Translations under genes and position numbers: made by a program | Part shown: positions 12,319-24,292 of the stretch, piece after piece | How the letters are laid out: each line of letters starts with the position of its first letter | Numbering within the stretch: position 1 is the stretch's first letter | NCBI GenBank assembly: GCA_002633005.1 | Contig: NMRA01000394.1 | Coordinates: 186,001 to 250,000, forward strand | Direction of reading: 5' to 3' | Length of the DNA stretch: 64,000 nucleotides | Source of the DNA: Phoronis australis | Taxonomy: Eukaryota > Phoronida > Phoronidae | Notes under the pieces: generated by a model | Seen by the model: the letters and a program-made list of their open reading frames with translations, nothing else | What the model was told of the DNA's origin: nothing | The model's database searches: none

Positions 12319-13808
12319 CTGAAAAAAATCAAGCAAATTAGACATGAGGTGTTACCGACAGCCAAGAGCCAGAGATGTGTTGTTCCAGTTTATGGCATAT
12401 CCTCAGTGATAACTATGCTATTTTCTTAGCTTTTGAGACCTGCACAATCACAAACTAGACCTTTAATAGGAGTTTCCATGTACACGTTCATGTGAACTTA
12501 GAGTACATGAAAGGACAAAGCTGAACAACAACACTGAGCAAACGTGAGCTCTGTTGCTTCAAAAACGACGGCTACAACGCGACTATTAAAACTGGGGAGG
12601 TAGATTGCTATTCGTAACTGTCACTAAAATCTAGTCTCTTTTACTTATCCCGTTCTGTCTGTCAAGGTTGTTCACTCACCAATCAACCAATTATGAGGCT
12701 ATTGGTTGGCATTACAAACATCGTAGTAACATTCAATGTAGATTGAACAGTGTATAAACAAATGTGTACACGTGGGCACACGTTTATATGTTCTTGATAG
12801 GTAAAGAGAGCCTATTCCTACACAACTCTCCATGATTCCAACGGATATCTCTTTCTGACAAACGAATCTCCTCCATGCATGATAGGACAACCTTCATACT
12901 GCTAAACTGCTTATTTTTTGTTTTTTAGAGTAATGGAATGTACGTCTTACACTCTAGCAATGAAGAGGATTTCAGTGCATTCTCGTTCCATTGGGCATTG
13001 CGGAAATAACCAGTCCAGTGTTACCAATCTTCCCAATATACACATGCATATACATATTCATATACTGGCTGTACTTCGGTAGCAAATTTTTCAATATGCA
13101 AACTTGATTAAATACACGACACTTGTCGTTAGTAACAGTCTTTATTCCGTTCCGTTCGTATCTTTGGAATAAAGTTCGACACTCAACAGAAAATGGGTGA
13201 AACAACTGACCAAGAGACATGATTATAAGACTCGCGATATTCTGAAACATACTTGTTTCATTCTCAAGTGTAAATAAAATGACACAGTTAATACCACGAC
13301 AGAGTAAAAGCTGGAGACATACATGTACACAGTGGGACACGACAGGTGTGAAATACTGCGAGTACTTCAAAAATCGTGAATGTTGTGATATTTCATGAAC
13401 ATTCTTTCACATGGCAAAGTGAATAACTTTGTAGTAGACGTTGCGAGATGGTACTTTCGTCAAGAATTGTTTGGCGAGCTCTTCAAGGTGTGTGATTTGG
13501 AGCAATGATTAGCCGTGTTTCGTAGAGCAAGGTACATTAAAGTATACTTGCAAGAAAATCAAATGCATTTCAAGCGAAGCACGTTATCACACTAGAGATA
13601 CACACTCGCATGTGTCTAGCGTCTACGGGACGCACCCCAAAAGTAAAAAAACTTTGTTAAAACGGGTCGCACAACTGCACCCTCTGGAAAGTACCTTCCG
13701 TCATGTTATTTTTTTGTTTAAAAAGAAGATACGCTGCAGTGATTGAACCCAGCTATTACTCAAATATTCATACGCCACAATATACTAAAAACAAGTAGGC
13801 CTACTTAC
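12319..13808 (-). other. nAChR intron between the 45-bp and 110-bp exons
   Basis: This 1.5-kb intron has canonical borders. A 132-codon same-strand frame at 12972-13370 has no recognised domain or splice logic and is treated as chance. Confidence 0.85.
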
Positions 13809-13853
13809 CAGCCTCATCCACACCATAGATTTTAATATTTGATTCTTTTCGTC
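13809..13853 (-). CDS. nAChR alpha-type subunit, 45-bp exon (loop D)
   Basis: Fifteen codons read DEKNQILKSMVWMRL. This is the near-universal short nAChR exon (DEKNQ...W), ending at the loop D tryptophan strand that forms the complementary face of the acetylcholine site. The acceptor is AATTTTCAG and the donor is GTAAGT. The 45-bp length is identical to that of vertebrate neuronal and muscle subunit genes. Because this subunit carries both the principal-face residues (loops A, B and C) and the complementary-face tryptophan, it could form homopentamers as alpha7 does; that is inference. Confidence 0.96.
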
Positions 13854-14478
13854 CTGAAAATTAAAACATTATTACAAAGTCAGAAGTGTTTACAACACGC
13901 GATATTCCCGAACGTATACTTATTATTGTTAGCAATAACAAAAAATACATTTACACACAAATTCAATATATCATTGAACATCAAGTAATAATGGACAGCT
14001 TGATGACCCAACTTTTTCATCTATTTTCTCGGCCCCTCTCTAACTATTACGTAAATCCAGTTACTGGTAATTCCTTAAAAATCAATACAGAGCCGAACGT
14101 TCAAAAGTTCGAAATGTATCGTTTATTTTAAACGTTTTGTGACGCACATCTAACATATGAATAACTAATGCAGAGCCATAAATACTCATGCGGTACGTAT
14201 ATTGTGCGCAAAACTATTTATGTTGCTGCAAATAGCTGCAATTATAATGCAGTCCCCATGCCAAGAGTATTAAGAAGGCACACCGTGCAACATGCCAGTC
14301 GCATGGCTGTCGCACACCCCCCACAAGTGCTAAGCTTATCCCGCTCAGCTGCGTTGTGTCTGCACTTCAAGGACACTTAATACATGAACTTCCAAGCTGT
14401 CCCTGTCACAGTTGTGGGTGTTCTATCTTTAAAAAGTAGCACTGACGTTCCATTCATATGCAGTCTTACGCTCAATAA

Positions 14479-14724
14479 CACGTGCCTAATATGTAGGGGG
14501 AATTAATTTTTCGGTATGCGGACCTTTTACTGCAAAAAACCAACGAGGATTAAAAAAAAAATGGGCCACTAGGTTCAGGCCTGCGAATTGTGCATCCGCG
14601 CCGAATTCCTATGGACTTTGTGGACTTTTGTCTCGTTTGCTCGGACATTTTTTTCATTGAGGTGGATTTTTATCCCAATTCGCCAAATTGGGGGGCTCTT
14701 TCGAGCAACCCGTGGGTGCGCCCA
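14479..14724 (+). mobile_element. MITE family 3, copy A (left end degraded)
   Basis: This element of about 245 bp is shared with 16286-16540 (inverted) and 53733-53980. Common blocks are TGGGCCACTAGGTTCAGGCC, GCGAATTGTGCATC and the terminal GGGTGCGCCC. The right end is intact; the left terminus is diverged and no target duplication is visible. It encodes no protein. Confidence 0.85.
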
Positions 14725-16285
14725 TGAGTATCCACTCCATGAGCATCTCAACCTTGTGAGTAAGTGGTATTTACGCTGACAAGATCACAGACCCAGTACT
14801 CTTGATAGTTTTAGCCATGCACAAAACTATGCTGCGTACGTTGTTACACAGGGCATCTCTTGAAGATAATCAGCACAACAACGGTTTAGCAGCGTGACAA
14901 TATGCTTTGCGTTAATGAGGATTCGTGCAACCATACATGGTAATACGCCGAGTTACAGGTTAGATTTTTTGGCCCCATATGTTGCAGAGTAGGTACCTGT
15001 ATACATGAAACGAGGTATGAACGAACTCATAGCGAATGTCGACGTAATGCACGAATTTGTATTGAAATAGTAACGATGCTGTCGGCAGGACATTGCGCTT
15101 TTTTGTAACTTATTACAGACGTGCGCGTAGTGTGTATACCAGTACACTTGCCGAAATTCAAGGTACGACCGAGTTTTGGTGTCAGTATCGATGGTGAATT
15201 CCAAACACTCCGGGCTGAATAGAGTTCCCGAGGATGCTACGCCTAGTCTGCGACAGGCTAAACCATACGATTGTTCTCATACAAAACCAACATGACATCC
15301 TACGTCTGCAGCTTCATCACATGTGTGAATGTAAAATAATATGGCATGGGAGAAGGCTAATGTTGGAGCTCCTAAGTTAGGATACAAGAGCCTGTCTCAA
15401 CCTCCTGTGCATGACATTGTCATGTATGATGAGCTGATGATGATAGTGTGACGAAAACCTACCAAGACATGACCCTTCGTGCGACAGCCAATAGAACCAG
15501 GTGCCGTAGATGGAAAACACATTGCCTGTTGCTGTCCTTGGTTCCATATATAATAATAATAATATGTGCCCTTCTGTCTTATCTTACTTTTTGCCACTGT
15601 TGACACGGACTGTAGTATTCCCTGGGAAGATGTTGGCGGCTTGGGATCTTTACACGAGACCCGGGCTTTCAATGACAGTGATCTTGAGGATTGCATAGAG
15701 TATGGTATCGTCGGTTCCTCGCCCATTTCCAGTAACTTCGAAGACAATCCATATTTAATCATTGAATACGATGCTTTTTCCCTTAGGATTACCCTGATGA
15801 ATCCTTACAGTCGCGTTGGGTAGAAGCAGAGAAGAGATAATCTTTGATATAGTTATGTCTTTGTCATCCTCACCAACGGGTTCCGCGCAACATGTGTCAT
15901 CATTTACAGCTTGGTACGTCCTGGTACCTAGCGCTTAAGAACCAAGTGCTGGAACTGGCGGAGGATGGATACCATGGTGCATGGAAGAAGAATCCCAGCC
16001 TGTAAGATTCCGTTGAATCTGCTGGTCCCTACAGAACCTCCGGGTAAGGAGAAATACATAAAAGCAGACTCTAGGCATGATGACATGAAATAGTTTGTTC
16101 GCGGGAAGGGCCACACTCCCAAGCATATGTGTTTTTATAAATCAATGTGCTTGTCTAGATGTCTACTTGGATTTCTTTAATTAACCGGTGGTTCCGACAG
16201 CTCAGCGAACTTGAGCGATTGCATACATTGCACTGGATGTGAGTTCCGGTCAGAATAGAGTTCTTTTCAGGCTTACAGTAAATAG

Positions 16286-16540
16286 CATGGGCGCACCCGG
16301 GGGATCGAACAAGCCCCCCAATTTGGCGTACTGGGCAAAACGGTATGCCTCAATGAAACAAAAAGTCCGAGGAAACGACACAAAAGAACACAAGGTTCTC
16401 AGGAATTCGGCGCGGATGCACAATTCGTAGGCCTGAACCTAGTGGCCGTGTTTTTTTTAGTCCTCATTGATTTTTTCAGTAAAAGGTCCGCATAACGAAA
16501 CATTGGAGCCCTCCTATATTTTAGGCTGGGTGTGCGCATG
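16286..16540 (-). mobile_element. MITE family 3, copy B, complete with 5-bp TSD
   Basis: It is bounded by CATGGGCGCACCC and GGGTGTGCGCATG, which are inverted copies of about 13 bp. It is flanked on both sides by AATAG (16281-16285 and 16541-16545), an exact 5-bp target-site duplication. It is inverted relative to copies A and C. A 5-bp duplication is known for Transib-type and hAT5-type elements; the family is otherwise unassigned. Confidence 0.88.
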
Positions 16541-17642
16541 AATAGGTCACGTGATATTATCAACGTTTGCCATGCGAGTGTCTAATAATTCATATCTACA
16601 CTATGTCAATGCCCTGATTTATAACAGCAGGTTCATATTAAAGGATACTTCAGTAATATCGCTGTTATCTTGAGACGTTGTGTTTTGCACGATAGCGAGT
16701 GTCAAATGTTTTGAGAAGTTATGAGCTGGGACTATAGATCGAGCTTTGGCAGTACATTTCGAGGTGAACATATGTAGTTAACTACTGAAGGTTATCACAA
16801 TCATTGTATAACAAACTTCTTATACTTTTCAAGGGAGTGAAACTGCCTTTTAACCCCTCATAACCTTGCCACTGCGCTACGCGCTTGTCTTTTTCTATTT
16901 ACCATGCCAAAGCTCCGACGGAGAAAATTCAGTGAGTGACTTCGATTCTAATTCAACTATCATGTAATGTCACCGAAGCATGTTTTATCAACAAATGTCG
17001 GGATCGATATGGTAAGCGTACAATCCATTAAGCATAACACCATCGCGACAAGATAACGTGCCAAAACATATGACGGTAACATGAATTTTTGACGACAAAG
17101 CTTCAAACATCTGATTAAATGATGTCTCAGATAAAATGCGTGTAATACTGGTCACCCTTGCTCCTTTAATTCATGCGTCATTGTCCCTGAGTATGTTTGT
17201 GGTTACATCTTTACCAAGAACCAAACTCCTAAATGAGTTTGCAAGTATTTATTGTCGATCCGTAAAACACCCTTGATACATGTAATCCCAGAATCTTACC
17301 TAATGAATAAATGTTTTTGTGTTCTAAACACACGGCTATCGGAATATTCGGATTGGTGGTTTAGGGAAGAGAGAAAAAACATTAATAGTTCAAATAATTT
17401 TTAATGTTATGTAGCCAAATGACACTGAAATGGCGCGCAAAAAATATCACTCTAACACAAAACAAAGCTCCCATAATTGGCGTTACTGGTGACTATTGTG
17501 GGCCTATTCTTTCCAGGGCTAGTGGTGGGGTGTCAGATCATTTTAATGACACCAACATGCCAGAAGGAGCCAGGCAAGTTGAGGTTTCGAAGTTCTGCTG
17601 TTTGCATAGCATTATTTCTTGCTACTATTACTACCTTTCGGT

Positions 17643-18060
17643 TTACAGCTGGCACTGTTGTTGCTACAGCTGGCACTGTTGTTGCTACAGCTAGCACTGC
17701 TGTTGCTACAGCTGGCTCTGCTGTTGCTACAGCTGGCACTGTCGTTGATGCTGCTACTGCTGGTACTGATGCTACAGCTGATATTGAAGCTGCTACAGCT
17801 GGTACTGATGTGGATTCAGCTGGTATTGGTGTTGCTACAGCCGGCACTGATGTTATTACAGTTGGTACTAGTTTTGCTACAACTGGTATCCGTACTGCTA
17901 CAGCTGGCACTGTTGTTGCTACATCTGGTCTTGATGCTACTACAGCTGGTCTAGATGCTGCTACAGCTTGTAATGGTGTTGCTACAGATGGTACTTATGC
18001 TGCTGCAGCTGGTACTCATGTTGCTACAGCAGGCACTGCTGTTGCAAACAGCTGTCATTG
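17643..18060 (+). repeat. 21-bp minisatellite array 1
   Basis: About 20 diverged tandem units of the type GTTGCTACAGCTGGCACTGT are present. Because the unit is a multiple of three and lacks stops, several frames on both strands stay open. The plus-strand heptad reads roughly A-T-A-G-T-V-V. The unit is also open in unrelated frames, so the open frames do not show that the array is coding. It lies in the nAChR intron. Confidence 0.85.
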
Positions 18061-18885
18061 ATGCTGCTGCGGATGGTACACATAGTGTACCTAAATATCG
18101 GACAGGACCTAAATAGCCACGTTTTTAAAAAATCTTACCTGAATCACAATCTGAGAAATAAATGGCATCATTTTTGTTCCGCTGTAACGTATACAATGTC
18201 CGGCACTGTCTCGTTTTTATAGCGTTATCTCGTTTTGATTTCGCCCAGAAACGGTGCATATTAAACCCAAAAGTCGGTCTAAAATGAACAGTTGCGTAGA
18301 GCAGTTATAAAAGCATAAAATGAAATCCTTTTCCACAATGAAACCATCTCAATGAACACACAATACGCCTTTGATGTTTTCATTTGTTTTTAAGCTCAAG
18401 TCAAACTCTGGCCGCGCACGTGGGTGAGTCATATCAAGAAAGTATACATAGATAGACTAAAAACTGCAGTGGTATTGCATGTGGTCTGCACTGACTCGTC
18501 GAAACAAGGTGGTGCTGTTATCATATCACATTGCATTAAAATTTTGTTGCGAACAAGGATTTGTTTTAGCAGCAAATATAGCAAAACACACGAGGTGAAA
18601 TTTGGCGCCAATGTGCCTGCTGCCATTTCTTGGTTAGTCAGTTTTCCGCGGTGTGGCGTATGTGGAAACATGGTTTCCGATAATTAGGTTCTTCGTGGGT
18701 TTGCTACTTGTGCTTTTTAATATCAGTTAGAACATAAATGTGGCTTCCGGTGACAAGACATAGTAAAAGAGCAATTCCGTAAAAGCAAGTCTTTATTTCA
18801 ATAAGGAATTTACAACAGACAGTAGTTTTTCGAACTAAATATGCAGAATGAGCCGAAATGTCCGATATTTAGGTCGCCTGACTGT

Positions 18886-19110
18886 ACTGATGTTGCTACA
18901 GCTGGTATTGATGCCACTACAGCTGACACTGGTGTTTATACAGTTGGCACTGACGTGGGTACAGCGGTTACTGATGTTGCTTTTGCTGGTGCTGGTGTTG
19001 CTACACCAGGTACTGTTGTTGGAACAGCTGGCAAGGCTGTCGCTACAGCTGGTAAGGTATGGCTACAGCTGGAACTGGCGTTCCTACAGCTTGCACTGAT
19101 GTTACTATAG
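18886..19110 (+). repeat. 21-bp minisatellite array 2
   Basis: These are the same GCTACAGCTGGTnnTGnTGTT-type units as array 1, more diverged, and separated from it by about 820 bp of non-repeat DNA (18061-18885). Confidence 0.75.
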
Positions 19111-19149
19111 TGTGGTTATACATGTCACTAATACTGCTCTTACTGATAC

Positions 19150-19420
19150 TGCCTGTTGCTACACCTGGCACTGTTGTTGCTACACCTGGTACTGTTGTTG
19201 CTACACCTGGTACTGTTGTTGCTACACCTGGTACTGTTGTTGCTACACCTGGAACTATTTTTGTTACACCTGGTACTGTTGTTACTACATCTTACAGCTT
19301 AAATTGGGCTTGGAACAGCTGGCACCACTGTTGCTGGTATGGAGGTGGCTACATCTGCTACTGCTGTTGCTACAGCTGGTACTGCCGTGGCTACTCCACT
19401 GGCTGGTATTACGGATAGTG
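19150..19420 (+). repeat. 21-bp minisatellite array 3
   Basis: It begins with nearly perfect units of GTTGCTACACCTGGTACTGT (19153-19290) and decays to scattered ACAGCTGG units by 19420. It is more homogeneous than arrays 1 and 2, indicating recent expansion. Confidence 0.8.
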
Positions 19421-19729
19421 CTGTGTGTTGAGCGCACCACCTCTACACCAGCCTTGCCTTCATGTTCGTCACTGGAAGAAGCGCACTGGTTTGTTTGGAC
19501 AGTTTATTCTACGGGAGGGTGTTTTACCACCTGCAACGTTGCCTCCACGACTACCGCTAGCAGGTTTAGGCGAAGGAGTAGGAGCAGGACATTTTCGAGA
19601 ATCTGAAGGACTTCAGCATCAGAGGCCAAGGCCTGCACAGAAAGTAGGTCGCACACGTTTCGTGCGACTCGTGATAATATGCACGCTATGGAATCAGCAC
19701 CGGTTATGTGAATCATACAGATCTGAAAC

Positions 19730-19869
19730 CTAATTAATACGACGGGTTGATGCTTTGGTCTTGTCGGTGGTGGAACAAGCATGTCGTCTCAGCAATTTGG
19801 GATAGTCAAATACGTTAAACATGCGCACTGCCCACGCAACCATTATCAGCAAGAAAATATTGTCAAGGA
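19730..19869 (-). CDS. Possible last exon of a Cys-loop receptor (TM4-like)
   Basis: Minus-strand sequence opens after an acceptor (ACATCTACAG). It reads LDNIFLLIMVAWAVRMFNVF, then DYPKLLRRH and a polar tail ending in a stop at 19730. A VLD-x-I-F-L start followed by a hydrophobic helix near the C-terminus resembles the final TM4 exon of pentameric ligand-gated channels. It sits inside intron 2 of the nAChR gene, so it cannot be that gene's own C-terminus in the normal order. It may belong to a nested gene, be a stray duplicated exon, or be chance. No matching TM1-TM3 exon was found upstream on the same strand. Confidence 0.25.
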
Positions 19870-20067
19870 CTGTAGATGTATAACACGTATTACTCACACG
19901 CAACGGGTAATGAAAAATAATTGCAGGCGGTCTGATACACGTTGTACCAGACATACGCAGGCGTGCATGTGGACCCATTGCACTGGTCACCTGGAACCAT
20001 TTTATGCTTTATTAACATATAGTTAAAACCGAGCTCAGGGGATAGAAACTTGACTCAAGGGTTTAGC

Positions 20068-20150
20068 AATGGGACCCAGTGGAATTCGAACCCACGACCT
20101 AGAGTAAAGAAAGCAGGCACATATCACACTAGGCCACACCGCCTCCCCTC
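20068..20150 (-). repeat. tRNA-derived SINE head
   Basis: Read on the minus strand, it has box A-like GTGTGGCCTAGTGTG and a strong box B GTGGGTTCGAATTCCAC with a paired T-arm. Acceptor and anticodon stems do not form, so it is a tRNA relic or SINE head rather than a working tRNA gene. Confidence 0.55.
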
Positions 20151-21510
20151 ACGCAACGGGTACACTGAATTTGTAATTCATGCAGTACATATGCTTCGCC
20201 CATAAGGAAAAGTAGGGGGAAAATGTCGACGTTTTCAGTGTAAGGAAATTTTTAAAATGTTCTAATGTGGATCTCCCAAGGATTTAATACTGTACGTATT
20301 GATTTGTCTTCGCGATTTTTACTTAAATGGTCTCACATGTGACTGGCTTGCATTATCCCATTTTTCAACTGATATTCAGCGGCTATTTTTTTCTCTCCGA
20401 AGCATGGTTTGTGCAGCATGAAATACATTAAACACCCCAATTGCTTGTGCAAGACGACGGTCATCCACCAAATTTGCCGGTCAAAAATATTTGTTGAACG
20501 AATACTAGTATATTGTAGTTAAAGTATATTCAAATGTCATTATTTTTCTTTTTTTTTCTTTCTAAAATAAGAGGAGAAGGAAGACTCGCTAATTTAATTG
20601 TTTTCTAGTATTCGCTGGTGATGAGGATAATTACTGTCATTTGGGACCCTGGTGTCCGTTTCTTACGATCTCCATTTCTCGTTGTCCGCAACCGAGTGTT
20701 TAATCTTGTGTATGCAAGCATGTAATTCCGAATTCTCAGCCGCTAACCTTCTTCTGGGAGCTGTACTTCCAGGAATCAACCTGGAAAGCATTGTTCTATC
20801 ACCAGAATCCGATGATCATCGACTTGAGAACAAACCAATCGTGACACGCGGTTACTGGCCGGAGATTTCCAACCAACACCACAAAGCGCTCATGGGCGCC
20901 TTTTCCTTAAAGTAAGGTAAAGAACAGCGCCCGTGCATGAGCACGTAACCTTGCAAAGGTTACAATTATTGAAGAATCGCCCGGCGTGTAGCTATCGCAT
21001 GCAGTCGTTTCATAAAAAAACAGAATGACGGAAAAGTAGCGGCACAGTTTTAATCAGTTAATTTTCCAATAATACATGCATTACGTATTACTTATTGGTT
21101 GTAGCGTAAAGACCAACAGGCATTAATCCCCGAGGGAAATTCTAAGTCCGTATACAGCACGCATCGTCTTCGCTAACAGTTCAGTGCTCTCTCATGTAAC
21201 GCCTCAGTGACTCATTGATTTTGGGCCGGTCTCAGACACACTCGGCCGAGTGTCTCGATAACCGACTACGGGCAAGACTTTTAATTTTTTGTTTCATCGA
21301 AAGACACTAAATAAAATTATACACGTGACTGCACACAAATCGCGTGATAGCTTATGAAGGGCCATTTGGATACATGTACATGAACGCATCAAAAATTCCT
21401 TGAACTAAATCCAGTTAGGAATACGAACTCGCCCTAAAGTCGCTGGGCAACTCAAAAGAGTTATCTGCATGCATTCAGAAATTTCGATTAATAACGGTTG
21501 AGTAGCCTAC

Positions 21511-21650
21511 CATATCGATGATTTGGTTGAGAGCTATTCCCACTTTCACCGTCACAGTATGTGAAGCATTGAGCACCGGTCGAACTGAGCTATCGTACGA
21601 GGCTGTTATGTTTCGAAGTAAGTTGTACTCGCCCGTAGAGCAAAGCATTG
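21511..21650 (-). CDS. nAChR alpha-type subunit, 140-bp exon 2 (mature N-terminus)
   Basis: It reads EYNLLRNITASYDSSVRPVL, then NAS and a strand ending ALNQIIDM. This is the N-terminal alpha helix (Y-N/L-L), the S-V-RPV-x-N motif and the L-x-QIID(V/M) strand that precedes DEKNQ in all nAChR subunits. Two N-glycosylation sequons (NIT, NAS) are visible. The acceptor is TTTATTCTTTCAG. The donor is GTAGGC. The exon is 140 bp with a phase-1 start, the same length and phase as vertebrate alpha7 exon 2. It therefore needs a signal-peptide exon upstream ending in phase 1; I could not find one on this strand. The 7.7-kb intron after it is the longest in the gene. Confidence 0.93.
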
Positions 21651-21970
21651 CTGAAAGAATAAAAGTGGGACTCGTTAAACATTCCCTCTGTTACAGGTGC
21701 GCATATGTAAGTATGGTGGGTCATAGGTATATCACATGGCGAAGGAATGATGTTTGGACCATGCGATAGACTTTGAGTGTGCTTTGATACCGATTCCCGT
21801 CCTAACTCAGCTTGAACATCGAAACGTCGTTCTGCGGATTGCCTTATTTTGCTAACACGTTTTTACAAATCATCCACACTTAGTTTATTAAGTATGATAT
21901 TTTGAGCAATGTTAATTTGTTCCATGAAAATGTAATTGATGACAATAAGAACTCCTCCAACTGGAAGTTT

Positions 21971-22033
21971 GAAGCTGCAAGCCGATCAGAGTAATCCGTG
22001 TGAAGCTGCAAGCCGATCCGAGTAACCAGTGTT
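21971..22033. repeat. 31-bp tandem duplication
   Basis: Two units of GAAGCTGCAAGCCGATC.GA followed by GTAA.C.GTGT are placed head to tail with few differences. Confidence 0.85.
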
Positions 22034-22812
22034 GGAGTGTTCTCATGCTTTTTGTTCTGATAATTTTGCGTAGTAGTCTTCATACACTGACATTTTAACT
22101 AAGGTTATGTAGGACTCAAAAAAGGTCCAAAATAGGTTAACTGTAACATCATATCTTATCATGTCTTACCTTATTCAAATGGAACTGTTAGATACGTCTT
22201 CGGAACATATATAACAAAGTAAATTTGGGCATGTTCTTGATACCGTTGTTAATTGCAATCAATGTATTAAATTTTACTAATAGGCATGGTCACGTGGTCC
22301 AACTAAAGGCAGGTTGGTAAAAAGCTTAAAAATCACATTCACCAGCATTTTTACTTTCAGAAAATATATTACTTTCAAGTGTGTTTATTAAATGATATAA
22401 GAAATGCAGATATTTGGTTATATCAACGACTTGTCGATAAATTCCCACATGTACATAACCTGAAAATACGTCACAAACAATGAGAAATGGATGCAATGCA
22501 TTTGTTTGCACAGCAACCACAGTAAAGTAATTAAGATGATCAAACCTACTCACATGTATCACGGGTGATTCTTTTGAATTTTAGGTCACATTTTAGTTAT
22601 TGGACTTAATTGTAGTAGTTCTTTTAATCGGACTAATGGTACTTTTTGACGTTGTTATAAGTACCATATAGGCTTAGAAGTACACCTTAGGAGGCAGTCG
22701 ATGTCTTTAATTCCTTCCAACTCGAACAAAAACTCAGGTTATCTAACTTTTTCTTCGAGCAGTCCTTCGATTAGTTCCAAAAATCGGAAACTGACCATTC
22801 TTAACACTGCGC

Positions 22813-22832
22813 GGGGCGGGTGTATGACGTCA
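22813..22832. promoter_or_regulatory. GC box plus CRE, possible promoter element
   Basis: GGGGCGGG is followed within a few bases by the full palindrome TGACGTCA (22825-22832). It is placed about 1.2 kb upstream of the first recovered nAChR exon on the gene's strand. A promoter role is inference. Confidence 0.25.
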
Positions 22833-24292
22833 TATCCTCTGACGAGCGCTGTGTAAAAATTTTGTTTTGTCGCGACAGTAAAACAGTAAAAAGTAAAATC
22901 TGCCGCTCAAAATACCCAGCTGGCACACAGTTGATGCGTGTTTAGTGTAAGTGCATTATCGGAAAATTCAAACGCTGCATGTTCATACTTACGTAAACAT
23001 ATCAACATTATCAAGATACATTTTTCATTGTATACATTTCATTGATTCGGATGATCTTTGTTTTTACAGCTGCAGATAATGTCCTTGAGTCAAGTTTTAT
23101 GGAAAAAACTGAGGACTCCGATAGAGTTCACCTCGTGAGAAATAAGTGAAGCCTACTGTTATCTTCTTTATACAGTCGTGAAGCTAAAATATTATTCAAG
23201 GCAAGCATGACTGACCTGGTCAACAAGTTCTACTCGACTGGCGAAGCACTACTGTACTAAGCAACACCACTACCCGCCATCATTTTTGGCATCATATGGC
23301 GGGAAAATTAGAAATTGTGACAAATTTTACTTTGAAAACCCAGTTCAAAAATATTTCACAAGTGCTGGTTCACTTAGAATCTGTGATAAACATTCTAAGT
23401 GCACTGCAAACGATGCGAAATCCCGAAAAATAAAGGTACATGTACCCCAGAGAGAACATTGTTATCTCACGAGCCCTTCCATATTTCTAACAGGCACGCT
23501 CTGAAGCACACGAAATAGTTGTCAACGCGATGCCCCTCGGCAGGTTAGACAGGAACTACTACAGTCCCCATGGGCCTATGTTTTAATTTCGACACGTGTA
23601 CTTTAACGGGCGGTAGGCCATATCCGGTAACCGTATGGAAGGTTTTCACCTCGTCAAAAATACATTTTACAATAAAAATATGCTTACTTTCTTCAGCGAT
23701 CTTTTCTGGTTTTATACATAACTTCGATGAAGTATGTCTACGGTAATTACATTTAAGAGGACTTTGGTGAAGAATTTCATCTCCACTTTTTCGTTGTCTT
23801 TGACTTTTTCATCGTGTGCGATAACCACAAAGTATTTCAATTGACCTACCACCAGGATTTTGAGTGACGGCTTAACTGACTATTTAGAACGCAGCATTCT
23901 TGACACAACTTCGTTTCTAAGCCGCCTTGTTACCCGACAAACAACACGTTGCCGGTTATAACTTATTGTTTGTTAGTCGACCTTAAGCTAGGGGGCGGAA
24001 CTTGCGATAGGTCAATTGCCGTCACGCGAGTTAGGCAAGAACAAGGGCGACACTGATCAAAGCCCTTGAACTGGTGTGCGGCACTTGCAAAAAGAGCATG
24101 GTACCCCGTACAATTTGTAAGATTTGTGTCTCTTGTTTAACTTTGAGTTTGTCAGCATGCAGGATTTCTGGAAATTTCCTAAAAATAGCACCCGGCAAGG
24201 GAAGCTCGACTGAACTGCGATGAATTTTACGGATATGTTCAATTTATATTGACTTAATTGTATCCAGAGTTATGATACCTGTCAGTGGCGGA

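Larger units (their letters stand above)
13854..21510 (-). other. nAChR intron 2, rich in mobile and satellite DNA
   Basis: This 7.7-kb intron holds two copies of MITE family 3 (14479-14724, 16286-16540), three 21-bp minisatellite arrays, a SINE head and a TM4-like minus-strand exon. The remaining stretches (14725-16285, 16541-17642, 20151-21510) show no gene I can support. Confidence 0.8.
21651..24292. other. Upstream flank or first intron of the nAChR gene
   Basis: No signal-peptide exon with a good donor was seen on the minus strand here. It contains a 31-bp tandem duplication (21971-22033) and a GC-box/CRE cluster at 22813-22832, about 1.2 kb upstream of exon 2. Confidence 0.5.

Noticed and set aside
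12972-13370. 132-codon minus-strand frame
   Set aside because: It lies within a clean nAChR intron, has no domain, and its length is within chance for AT-moderate DNA.
15566-15823. Acidic plus-strand frame of 85 codons
   Set aside because: Protein-like composition but no family, and it overlaps a longer open frame on the other strand; inside the receptor intron.
17477-18061. Long open frame of Ala-Thr-Gly heptads (194 codons)
   Set aside because: It is produced by a 21-bp tandem repeat that is open in several frames on both strands; no start, splice or neighbour evidence supports coding.
18133-18190. Minus-strand ATG followed by a donor, with a TATAAAA upstream
   Set aside because: The eleven codons (MMPFISQIVIQ) are not a convincing signal peptide and the phase does not fit nAChR exon 2.
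20068-20150. Functional tRNA gene
   Set aside because: Box B and T-arm are good but acceptor and anticodon stems do not pair; treated as a SINE head.
22326-22562. Minus-strand frame considered as the missing nAChR signal-peptide exon
   Set aside because: The hydrophobic stretch is weak and late, and the only phase-matching donor (GTTATG) is non-consensus.
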